DNA from: Streptomyces sp. NBC_00390
GTDB lineage: Bacteria; Actinomycetota; Actinomycetes; Streptomycetales; Streptomycetaceae
Direction of reading: 5' to 3'
Assembly: GCF_036057275.1 (NCBI RefSeq)
Contig: NZ_CP107945.1
Location: 4,588,001-4,652,000 of the forward strand
DNA: 64,000 nt
Below, one piece after another: positions 49,883 to 57,662 of this stretch. The notes under the pieces are model-generated. The model was not told the origin of the DNA and did not search any database. It saw only the letters and a program-made list of their open reading frames with translations. Position 1 is the first letter of the stretch, and every line of letters starts with the position of its first letter. A program made the translations under genes and the position numbers.

Positions 49883-51508
49883 ATGCACATACCAGGACGC
49901 GCGGTGGGCAGTGGGCGGTGTGCCGCTGCCGCCGTCGCAGCGGTGATCTGCGCGGTGCCCCTCACCGGGCTCGCACCGGCCGGCGTACCCGTCGGCGGGC
50001 CGGCCCCCTCGGGTCCGGCGCCCCGTCTGGACTGGAGCGCCTGCCCCGCCGCGATCGGTTTCGACTGCGCGACCTCGAAGGTGCCACTGGACTACCGCGA
50101 GCCCGGGGGACGCACGATCGAGCTCGCCGTCATCAGACACCGGGCGACCGGGCCCGGGCACCGCATCGGCACGCTCTTCGTCAACCCGGGTGGCCCCGGC
50201 GGCGCCGGGACGAAGGCGCTGCCGCACTGGTACGACCTGTTCCCCCGCGAGCTGCGGCAGCGGTTCGACGTCGTCAGCTGGGATCCGCGCGGGGTGGGTG
50301 ACAGCACCGCCGTGCGCTGTTTCGGCACCACGAAGGAGGCTCTTGCCTGGCAGGAACGGGTCCCGGTCGGCTTTCCGGTCGACGCACGCGAGAGGGCGAC
50401 GGTCTTCAAGTCGTCCGCCGAGCTCGGCCGGCTCTGCGAGCGCCGTGACCCCGAGCTGCTGCGCCATGTGAACACCGCCGACACGGCCCGTGACCTGGAC
50501 CGGCTCCGGCAGGCGGTCGGCGACCGGCAATTGAGCTATCTCGGGGTGTCCTACGGGACGTTCCTGGGCGCCACCTACGCCAACCTCTTCCCCGGCAACG
50601 TCCGTGCCATGGTCCTGGACGGCAACATCGACCCCGTGGGCTGGGTGAACGGCGGGTCGAAGCGCGAACCCCGCCTGACCACGTTCCAGCGAAATGACGC
50701 CGACCTGAGCGCCGCCGCGACCCTGGAGCAGTTTCTGGACCTGTGCGGGCGTGCCACCCGCGACCGCTGTGCGTTCTCCGCAGGAAGCCCGGACGCGACC
50801 CGTGACAAGTTCAACCGGCTTCTGCGGCGCCTTGAGCAGCGTCCGCAGGGCCCCTGGACCTACGCCGCGACCGTCAGCATTGTGCACGCAGGTCTCTACA
50901 CCGTCCATCCGGGCTGGACCACCCTGGCCACCCAGCTGGAGACTCTGTGGCAGCGCCGCACCCCGCAGACACCTCCGCCTCCTCCGGGCCCCGTGCCGTA
51001 TCCGGGATTCGAGCAGATCGACGCGGTGCGATGCGGCGAAAGCCCCAACCCCCCTGACACGAGGCGCTACACCGCCCTGGACGCGTTCAGCCGTGCCCGG
51101 GCCGGGGACATCGGACGCATCATGGCCTGGGCCACCTCGGCGTGCGCCACCTGGCCGGTGACAGCGGCCGACCCTTACACCGGCCCGTGGAACCACCCCA
51201 CCGCCGGCCCTGTTCTCGTGGTCAACACGACCTTCGACCCGGCCACCCCCTACCAGGGGGCGCGGGCCATGACCCGCCTGCTGGCCGACGCCCGGCTGCT
51301 GACCGTCCAGGGCTACGGGCACGCCGTGCTGCTCAACCCGAGCCGCTGTGCGAGCGATTACGAGAACCGCTACTTGGTCGACGGTGTCCTTCCCCCGCCC
51401 GGAGCCACCTGCCGGCAGGACACGCCCCCGTTCTCCCGTGCCAAGCCAAGCGGCGGCATGGACACGGGCGGCGGTGCCCTGGACGGCCGGGAAGTCCTGA
51501 CGGAATGA
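49883..51508 (+). CDS. secreted TAP-like serine peptidase (S33)
   Basis: 541 aa. Signal region to about residue 35 (A-A-A-A-V-A-A-V-I-C-A-V-P-L-T-G-L-A), then the alpha/beta-hydrolase core: N-P-G-G-P-G-G-A-G oxyanion segment, W-D-P-R-G-V-G, nucleophile G-V-S-Y-G-T (Ser about 222), F-D-P-A-T-P (Asp) and G-Y-G-H (His). It matches Streptomyces tripeptidyl aminopeptidases. ATG at 49883 with CGGAGAA upstream; the open frame further left overlaps tetR. A relative lies at 60850. Confidence 0.9.
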   Translation: MHIPGRAVGSGRCAAAAVAAVICAVPLTGLAPAGVPVGGPAPSGPAPRLDWSACPAAIGFDCATSKVPLDYREPGGRTIELAVIRHRATGPGHRIGTLFVNPGGPGGAGTKALPHWYDLFPRELRQRFDVVSWDPRGVGDSTAVRCFGTTKEALAWQERVPVGFPVDARERATVFKSSAELGRLCERRDPELLRHVNTADTARDLDRLRQAVGDRQLSYLGVSYGTFLGATYANLFPGNVRAMVLDGNIDPVGWVNGGSKREPRLTTFQRNDADLSAAATLEQFLDLCGRATRDRCAFSAGSPDATRDKFNRLLRRLEQRPQGPWTYAATVSIVHAGLYTVHPGWTTLATQLETLWQRRTPQTPPPPPGPVPYPGFEQIDAVRCGESPNPPDTRRYTALDAFSRARAGDIGRIMAWATSACATWPVTAADPYTGPWNHPTAGPVLVVNTTFDPATPYQGARAMTRLLADARLLTVQGYGHAVLLNPSRCASDYENRYLVDGVLPPPGATCRQDTPPFSRAKPSGGMDTGGGALDGREVLTE

Positions 51509-51577
51509 CGCTCTACGAGGCCGGCGGCTCTCCGAGGCCGGCCGCTCGTCATGGGGTCTGTCGGGCAGCATGGGGCG

Positions 51578-51985
51578 ATGAACCCGCAACAGCAGCTGCC
51601 TCGTGAGGTCAAGGCCATCGACACGGCCTCGCTGCTCAGGCTGGAGGAGCGGGCAGATGAGCTCGGCTTCAACCAGCGGTTGGACCCGGCGTGGGTGATG
51701 GCGAATGCGGCGCCCGACGGAACCCACTACCTGTGGCCGGCCCTGTGGAACAGCCTGTCCCACCGCCCGGACATCCCGCGTCAGCTGCGGTGCGAGCTGC
51801 TGCTCACGCTGCGCGCGGGCGAGCGCGTGACGAGCCTGCTGGACATGCTGCCCGACGATTTCACCCCGCTGCCGAGGGTGACCTCATGCGAAGAGGGGAT
51901 GCAGTTCAGCCGGCTCCTTGACCGTGTTCCGTCGGTCGGGGAATGGCTGTTGCGGGAGGGCGAGGGCTCCTCGGGGCGACTGTGA
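51578..51985 (+). CDS. hypothetical protein, 135 aa
   Basis: Start MNPQQQLPREVKAIDT; helical, with no motif known to me. L-R-C-E-L-L-L-T-L-R-A-G-E-R-V-T-S-L-L-D-M-L-P-D-D-F is its most protein-like part. No export signal. It lies 69 bp after the peptidase gene on the same strand. Confidence 0.6.
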   Translation: MNPQQQLPREVKAIDTASLLRLEERADELGFNQRLDPAWVMANAAPDGTHYLWPALWNSLSHRPDIPRQLRCELLLTLRAGERVTSLLDMLPDDFTPLPRVTSCEEGMQFSRLLDRVPSVGEWLLREGEGSSGRL

Positions 51986-52104
51986 CAGGCGCCGCCGGAT
52001 CGGCTTGGCGACGGTCCGCGACGCCGTCGAACGGCTCGGCCTCACGCTCGTCGGGATGAGCGGCATCCGGTGCCCTTCGACGGTGCCGACAGCCGGAGGC
52101 CGGA

Positions 52105-52884
52105 TCACTCGTCCGGCCGGTCCGCCTCCGCGCCGCGCTCGCGGACCAGGACCTCGAGGCCCTCGACCAGCCGGGCGAGGCCGAAGCCGAAGTGGTCGAA
52201 CTCCGGTGAGAACGCGTCCTCGGACAGCTCCGCCAGCATCGGGTACGAGCCGGTCTCCATCGCCCGGGTCAGGAACGGCTCCTGGCTCTTCCAGAACTCC
52301 GCGTCGCTCATGCCGGTCTGCTGCGCGGCCTCCGCCGTCTCCAGCTCCATCCGGGCGATGCCCGACACGAAGCTCTGCACGGAGATGATCACCGAGATCA
52401 CCTCGGGGTCGCTCAGTCCCATGCCCTGCAGGGCGGCCAGCGCAGTCTCCAGACCGCGTACGGCGCTGGGTCCGAGGACCGTGCGGGCCTGGTTCACCTT
52501 GAGCAGCCAGGGGTGTGCCCGGTAGAGGTCGAGATGGGCGCGGGCCATGGCACGCACGGCGTCGCGCCAGTCGTCGCTGTCGGGGGCGTACGTGCGGTTG
52601 TCGAGGGGGATGCCCGCGACCCGGTCGAGCATCAGGTCGAGGAGTTCGGCCTTGCCGGGGACGTACCGGTACAGGGACATCGTGCCGGTGCCCAGCTCGG
52701 TGGACAGGCGGCGCATCGATACGGCGGCCAGCCCTTCGGCGTCGGCGATCTCGACGGCGGCCGTCACGATCCGGTCGAGCGTGAGGCCCGGCTTGGGGCC
52801 GCGGGAGGGGCGCTCGCTGGTGCCCCACAGGAGTTCGAGGCTGCGCGAGACGTCGCCGCTGCCGCTCGTTTCGGTCGTCGTCAT
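52105..52884 (-). CDS. TetR-family regulator of the divergent ABC exporter
   Basis: 259 aa. HTH near residues 35-75: I-V-T-A-A-V-E-I-A-D-A-E-G-L-A-A-V-S-M-R-R-L-S-T-E-L-G-T-G-T-M-S-L-Y-R-Y-V. The N-terminal 30 residues are Ser/Thr-rich. The ligand domain is again TetR_C-like and large, as in drug-responsive repressors. Divergent from a DrrAB-type exporter, with tandem palindromes between, so it most likely controls the exporter. Confidence 0.9.
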   Translation of the reverse strand: MTTTETSGSGDVSRSLELLWGTSERPSRGPKPGLTLDRIVTAAVEIADAEGLAAVSMRRLSTELGTGTMSLYRYVPGKAELLDLMLDRVAGIPLDNRTYAPDSDDWRDAVRAMARAHLDLYRAHPWLLKVNQARTVLGPSAVRGLETALAALQGMGLSDPEVISVIISVQSFVSGIARMELETAEAAQQTGMSDAEFWKSQEPFLTRAMETGSYPMLAELSEDAFSPEFDHFGFGLARLVEGLEVLVRERGAEADRPDE

Positions 52885-52913
52885 GGGCTCACCCTAATCC
52901 CGTGGACAGAAAC

Positions 52914-52950
52914 TGAGTACGGTGTACCCTCATGTGAGTACGCTGTACCC
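52914..52950. promoter_or_regulatory. tandem TetR operators
   Basis: TGAGTACGGTGTACCC (52914) and TGAGTACGCTGTACCC (52935) each hold GTAC-N3-GTAC. Their centres are 21 bp apart, two helical turns, so both face the same side of the DNA. They lie between the TetR and ABC starts. Confidence 0.75.
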
Positions 52951-53003
52951 AATTAATGGTTCGACGGGTTCGGTGTCGACCGGTTCGATGTCTTGGAGGG
53001 GCT

Positions 53004-53963
53004 GTGGACGAATACGCCGTCATGGCGGAGGGGCTGGAGAAGCGGTACGGGGACAAGCGCGCCCTGGACGGCTTCGACCTCGCCGTACGCAGAGGGACGG
53101 TGCACGGACTGCTCGGGCCGAACGGCGCGGGCAAGACCACCGCGGTCCGCGTCCTCGCGACGCTGCTGCGGTTCGACGGCGGCCGGGCGCGGGTGGCGGG
53201 GGTCGACGTGGCCCGTGATCCGCGCCGGGTGCGGGCGCGGATCGGGCTCACCGGGCAGTACGCCGCGGTGGACGAGATCTTGACGGGACGTCAGAACCTG
53301 GAGATGTTCGGGCGGCTCTTCCACCTGGGCGGCAGGCGGGCGGCGCGCCGCGCGGTCGAACTGCTGGAGCAGTTCGACCTGGTGGAGGCCGCGGACAAGG
53401 GGGTCGGGAAGTACAGCGGCGGCATGCGGCGCCGGCTGGACCTGGCCGCCTCGATGATTCTCGCGCCGGACGTGCTGTTCCTGGACGAGCCCACGACCGG
53501 GCTCGACCCGCGCTCGCGCGGCGAGGTCTGGGACGGCGTACGTGCCCTGGTGGCTGGCGGCACCACCGTCCTGCTCACCACGCAGTACCTGGAGGAGGCG
53601 GACCGGCTCGCCTCCCGTATCACCGTCATCGACCAGGGCAGGGCCATTGCCGACGACACCCCGGACGGGCTGAAGAACCGGGTGGGCGGCGACCGGATCG
53701 AGGTGGTCGCGCGCGAGGCCGCCGACCTTCCGATGGTCGCCAAGACCCTTGCCCGGGTCGCCGACACCGAACCGGCCACGGACGAGACCGACCGGCGGGT
53801 GCACGCACCCGTGACAGACCGGGTCGCGGCACTGACCGAGGTGGCGCGCGCCCTCCAGGACGAGGGGATCGCGGTGGAGGACATCGGGCTGCGCAGGCCC
53901 AGCCTCGACGATGTGTTCCTGCGCCTGACCGGCCACGGCACCCAGGAGGGGACAGCAGCATGA
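53004..53963 (+). CDS. DrrA-like ABC transporter ATP-binding protein
   Basis: 319 aa. Walker A G-P-N-G-A-G-K-T-T (38-46), Q-loop T-G-Q-Y-A-A-V-D, signature Y-S-G-G-M-R-R-R, Walker B L-F-L-D-E-P-T-T-G-L-D and H-loop region with Q-Y-L-E-E-A-D. The C-terminal extension with R-R-P-S-L-D-D-V-F-L-R-L-T-G matches daunorubicin-resistance ATPases (DrrA). GTG at 53004 behind GGAGGGG; ATG 53022 is an alternative. Overlaps the permease gene by 4 bp. Confidence 0.92.
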   Translation: MDEYAVMAEGLEKRYGDKRALDGFDLAVRRGTVHGLLGPNGAGKTTAVRVLATLLRFDGGRARVAGVDVARDPRRVRARIGLTGQYAAVDEILTGRQNLEMFGRLFHLGGRRAARRAVELLEQFDLVEAADKGVGKYSGGMRRRLDLAASMILAPDVLFLDEPTTGLDPRSRGEVWDGVRALVAGGTTVLLTTQYLEEADRLASRITVIDQGRAIADDTPDGLKNRVGGDRIEVVAREAADLPMVAKTLARVADTEPATDETDRRVHAPVTDRVAALTEVARALQDEGIAVEDIGLRRPSLDDVFLRLTGHGTQEGTAA

Positions 53964-54784
53964 GCACGGTGGATCTGACGCTCACGGACCGGCGGGGGCG
54001 GGCGTACTGGGCGGTGGCCGACTGCTGGAACGTGGTGCGCCGCGGGCTGACGTACTACCAGCGCCAGCCGGTCCTCATCGCCTGGCAGTTGGGCTTCCCG
54101 ATCATCTCCGTGCTGCTGTACGGATACGTCTTCGGCGGCGCGATGAAGGCCCCCGACGGCGGCAGCGTCCGCGACTTCCTGATGCCGGGCATGTTCGCGA
54201 TGACCATGGCGTTCGGCTTCATGAACACAGCGATCGCGGTGGTCACCGACGTCTCCAAGGGCGTCATCGACCGCTTCCGCTCCATGCCGATGGCGCCCTC
54301 CGCGGTGGTCACCGGGCGCGGCGTCAACGACCTGATCGTGGCCTGCGCCGAACTGACCATCCTGGCGGCGACGGCCTACGCGATGGGCTGGCGCTCCGAC
54401 TCCGGAGTGCTCGCCGCGCTGGGCGCGTTCGGGCTGCTGCTGCTCCTGCGGTTCTGCCTGATCTGGGTGGGCATCCTGCTCGGCCTGCTCGTCCCCACCA
54501 CGGAGGCGGCCGGCGGGCTGTACGCGGTGGCGTTCCCGCTCACGATGATCTCCAGCGTCTTCGTGCCGCCGTCGACGATGCCGGACTGGCTGGGCACGGT
54601 AGCCGCCTGGAACCCGATCTCCTCGACTGCGGCGGCGGCCCGCGAGCTGTTCGGCAACCCGGTGGCGAGCGACGGCAGCTGGATCCAGGAGCATGCGCTG
54701 CTGATGGCGGTGGTGTGGCCGCTGGTGATCACGGCGGTGTTCCTGCCGCTGGCGGTGCGCCGCTTCCAGCGGCTGAGCCGCTGA
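53960..54784 (+). CDS. DrrB-like ABC-2 permease
   Basis: 274 aa with about six membrane helices; the first is near residues 40-60 (I-S-V-L-L-Y-G-Y-V-F-G-G-A). G-V-I-D-R-F-R-S-M-P-M-A and G-L-L-V-P-T-T-E-A-A-G-G-L are typical of ABC-2 permeases of the DrrB kind. With the ATPase it forms a half-size exporter for a hydrophobic compound, probably a drug or metabolite. ATG overlaps the preceding stop. Confidence 0.92.
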   Translation: MSTVDLTLTDRRGRAYWAVADCWNVVRRGLTYYQRQPVLIAWQLGFPIISVLLYGYVFGGAMKAPDGGSVRDFLMPGMFAMTMAFGFMNTAIAVVTDVSKGVIDRFRSMPMAPSAVVTGRGVNDLIVACAELTILAATAYAMGWRSDSGVLAALGAFGLLLLLRFCLIWVGILLGLLVPTTEAAGGLYAVAFPLTMISSVFVPPSTMPDWLGTVAAWNPISSTAAAARELFGNPVASDGSWIQEHALLMAVVWPLVITAVFLPLAVRRFQRLSR

Positions 54785-54823
54785 GGCATGAAGGCCGGGG
54801 GCCGGGGGCCGGTGGCCGGGGGG

Positions 54824-55435
54824 TCAGGTGGTCTTGCGCTCCCCGGCCTTCAGCAGCTCGGCCACGTCCAGTTTCACCTCGGCCCCGATCGAGTCGGGGA
54901 GGGTGACCTGCTGGCCGGGCGCGTAGACCTCGTGGCTGTCGTACTCGTTGGTGAGTGGGTTGGTCAGGACGTGGACCCGGGTGTGCTTGCGGTCGACGAC
55001 CACGTAGACGGGGACCTTGGCCTGGGCGTAGGCGACGACCTTGTTCCGCAGGTCGTTCCGGTAGTTGCTGGACGTGACTTCGAGGACGAGCCGGAAGACT
55101 GCCGGGTCGTAGCAATTGAACTCGATCAGGTGCTCGTCGGCGTCGGCGTCGACGATTGCCAGGTCGGGGATGGCGTAGTCCTCGCCGTCCGGTAGCCACA
55201 GGCCGACGCCCTGGAGCACGTTCGTCTCGTCGCCGTGCAGCCCCGCGGACAGGAACGGAATCATCAGATTCGTCAGTACGACGGCGTGGTTGCTGTCTGG
55301 GGGTGGAGCCACGGTGATGACGCCTCCGATGATCTCGACGCGGTGACCAGGGAGCTGCTCCATGAGGCGGTCGGCCTCCTTGAGCAACTCTCGCGGCTCG
55401 CCGTCACAGGGGTGCTCGACTGCTGCGGCAGACAT
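54824..55435 (-). CDS. Uma2-family endonuclease (complete)
   Basis: 203 aa. H-R-V-E-I-I-G-G-V-I-T-V-A-P-P-P (about 31-46), I-P-D-L-A-I-V (about 113-119), V-L-E-V-T-S-S-N-Y-R-N-D-L-R-N-K-V-V-A-Y-A and V-P-V-Y-V-V-V-D. The P-D...E-V-T-S...K core of the PD-(D/E)XK fold is complete. Third Uma2 gene of the window; it differs clearly from the one near 40 kb, so it is not a recent copy. Confidence 0.85.
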   Translation of the reverse strand: MSAAAVEHPCDGEPRELLKEADRLMEQLPGHRVEIIGGVITVAPPPDSNHAVVLTNLMIPFLSAGLHGDETNVLQGVGLWLPDGEDYAIPDLAIVDADADEHLIEFNCYDPAVFRLVLEVTSSNYRNDLRNKVVAYAQAKVPVYVVVDRKHTRVHVLTNPLTNEYDSHEVYAPGQQVTLPDSIGAEVKLDVAELLKAGERKTT

Positions 55436-55530
55436 GCGGGCCTCCTGATGGCTGGTGTCGAGAGCATCATCGTAGGGCGCAAGGTCGCTCGACGTCCGGA
55501 AGGCGGATCGTCACACCATTGAGCGATCAA

Positions 55531-55568
55531 GGGCCCGGCGCGCTGACCTGTGGTCGCGTGCCGGGCCC
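55531..55568 (-). terminator. terminator of serC
   Basis: GGGCCCGGC (55531-55539) pairs with GCCGGGCCC (55560-55568); the inner GCG/CGC can extend it. It is 18 bp past the serC stop in the direction of transcription. Confidence 0.7.
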
Positions 55569-55585
55569 CTCGAAGCAGGCTGCTG

Positions 55586-56704
55586 TCAGAGCTTGTCGAT
55601 CACGTAGTCGATGCACGCCGTCAGCGCCTCGACGTCCGCCGGGTCGATCGCCGGGAACATCGCCACGCGCAGCTGGTTGCGGCCCAGCTTGCGGTACGGC
55701 TCGGTGTCGACGATGCCGTTGGCGCGCAGCGTCTTGGCGACGGCGGCCGCGTCGATCTCGTCGGCGAAGTCGATCGTGCCGATGACCTGCGAGCGCTTGG
55801 CCGGGTCGGACACGAACGGGGTCGCGTACTTGGACTCCTCGGCCCAGCCGTACAGGGTGCGCGAGGAGGTGGCGGTGCGGCCGACCGACCAGTCCAGGCC
55901 GCCCTGGCCGTTGATCCACTTCAGCTGCTCGTTGAGCAGGAAGAGCGTCGCCAGCGCCGGGGTGTTGTACGTCTGGTTCTTCAGCGAGTTGTCGATCGCC
56001 GTCGGCAGCGAGAAGAACTCGGGGACATGGCGGCCGGACGCGTGGATGCGGGCCGCGCGCTCCAGGGCGGCCGGCGAGAAGACGCCGATCCACAGGCCGC
56101 CGTCGGAGGCGAACGACTTCTGCGGGGCGAAGTAGTAGACGTCCGTCTCGGCGATGTCGACCGGCAGGCCGCCCGCGCCGGAGGTGGCGTCCACCAGGAC
56201 CAGGGCGCCCTCGTCCGCGCCGGCGACCCGCTCGATCGGGGCGGCGACACCGGTCGAGGTCTCGTTGTGGGTGAAGCCGTAGACGTCGACGCCCGCCTCG
56301 GCCTGCGGCTCGGGGTGGGTGCCCGGGTCGGAGGAGATCACGGTCGGCTCGGCCAGCCAGGGCGCCAGCTTGGCCGCCTTGGCGAACTTGGAGGAGAACT
56401 CGCCGAAGGACAGGTGCTGCGACTTGTTCTCGATCAGGCCGTGCGTCGCGATGTCCCAGAAGGCGGTGGAGCCGCCGTTGCCCAGGATCACCTCGTAGCC
56501 CTCGGGGAGGGAGAAGAGGTCACGCACGCCGGCGCGTACCTCGCCGACCAGGTTCTTGACCGGGGCCTGGCGGTGGGACGTACCGAGGAGTGAGGTGCCG
56601 GTGGCGGCCAGGGCGTCCAGCGCCTCCGTACGCACCTTGGAGGGGCCCGCGCCGAAACGGCCGTCGGCGGGCTTGATGTCAGCGGGAATCTGGATCTCAG
56701 CCAC
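55586..56704 (-). CDS. serC: phosphoserine aminotransferase
   Basis: 372 aa from a GTG at 56702-56704 (V-A-E-I-Q-I-P). R-F-G-A-G-P-S-K at the N-terminus and Y-F-A-P-Q-K-S-F-A-S-D-G-G with the PLP lysine (about residue 195) belong to the actinobacterial SerC type. It converts 3-phosphohydroxypyruvate and glutamate to phosphoserine in serine synthesis, and may also act in pyridoxal phosphate synthesis. The frame extends 66 bp upstream but without a start signal. Confidence 0.95.
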   Translation of the reverse strand: MAEIQIPADIKPADGRFGAGPSKVRTEALDALAATGTSLLGTSHRQAPVKNLVGEVRAGVRDLFSLPEGYEVILGNGGSTAFWDIATHGLIENKSQHLSFGEFSSKFAKAAKLAPWLAEPTVISSDPGTHPEPQAEAGVDVYGFTHNETSTGVAAPIERVAGADEGALVLVDATSGAGGLPVDIAETDVYYFAPQKSFASDGGLWIGVFSPAALERAARIHASGRHVPEFFSLPTAIDNSLKNQTYNTPALATLFLLNEQLKWINGQGGLDWSVGRTATSSRTLYGWAEESKYATPFVSDPAKRSQVIGTIDFADEIDAAAVAKTLRANGIVDTEPYRKLGRNQLRVAMFPAIDPADVEALTACIDYVIDKL

Positions 56705-56800
56705 GTTCGGGAGCGTAACGGGTCCGGCGGCCCGGCACATGTGCGGTCCGGCGGATGAGACGCGATCCACCCGGCTGATGCGCTGGTCAGGTGTCGTGGT

Positions 56801-57460
56801 TCAGGGCCGGCGGCTCTTCTGCGCGCGCAGATGCTCCACCAGCGCGATCAGCACGAACCTGCTGGAGGAGTGGTCCCGCGCGTCGAACTCCATCAGGGGT
56901 ACGTCGTCCGGCACCGCGAGCACCTCACGGATGTGGTCCTGGGAGTGGAACGGACCGCCGAAGTCGTTGACGGCGACGATGAACGGCGTGCCGTGACGCT
57001 TGAGTCGGTCCACGGCGTACCAGGAGTCGGTGAGCGCACGGGTGTCGACGAGGACGACGGCTCCGGGCGTGCCGTCGAGCAGACGGTCGCACAGGAAGCG
57101 GAAGCGCTCGTGGCCGGGAGCGCCGAACAGATACAGGACGCTGTGCCCGCGGATCGTGATCCGGCCGAAGTCGAGACCGACCGTGGTCGCCGCCTTGTCG
57201 CGGACCCGGGGCGTGTCGCCGAGCGCCAGGCACCCGCCGCTGATCGCCTCCTCCGTGTGCAGCGTACGGATCTCGCTGACGGAGCGGACCATGGTGGTCT
57301 TTCCCGACCCGAAGCCGCCGACGACGGCGATCTTCAGGGCGCTGCCCAGGTTCCCGCCCGGTCCGTCGGTCTGTTCCGGGGCCGGGGCCTGTGCCGTGAT
57401 CTGACGGCGGCAGCCGGGGCGGGGGTGCGCCGCGGGGATCGCCCGGGTGGCGCGGTTCAT
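56801..57460 (-). CDS. CvnD-like GTP-binding protein (orphan)
   Basis: 219 aa. P-loop G-G-F-G-S-G-K-T-T (48-56), T-T-V-G-L-D-F-G (switch I), F-G-A-P-G-H-E-R-F (G3, with G-A-P-G-H in place of D-x-x-G), V-N-D-F (G4). This is the small GTPase of Streptomyces conservons (CvnD, MglA-like). The usual cvnA-C partners (histidine kinase, roadblock, DUF742) are not next to it. A 40-residue basic N-terminal tail is unusual. ATG at 57458-57460; divergent from the FAD/FeS oxidoreductase. Confidence 0.88.
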   Translation of the reverse strand: MNRATRAIPAAHPRPGCRRQITAQAPAPEQTDGPGGNLGSALKIAVVGGFGSGKTTMVRSVSEIRTLHTEEAISGGCLALGDTPRVRDKAATTVGLDFGRITIRGHSVLYLFGAPGHERFRFLCDRLLDGTPGAVVLVDTRALTDSWYAVDRLKRHGTPFIVAVNDFGGPFHSQDHIREVLAVPDDVPLMEFDARDHSSSRFVLIALVEHLRAQKSRRP

Positions 57461-57662
57461 CGGTTCTCGTCGGTGCCGGTCATCGAGGGCCTTCCGGGGT
57501 GCGGTGGCGCAACTGGAGCCGCTGCTTCCTGATGAAGTGGCAGTAACTATAGGAGAGTTGCCGATCACGCAGCCATGTCTTGCGGTATTCCGGCGCCCGG
57601 TCCGGGGCGCAACGTGTGCAAGTGGCCCGGTTCCTGCCGGTGTGACGTCACGCACAGGGGCC

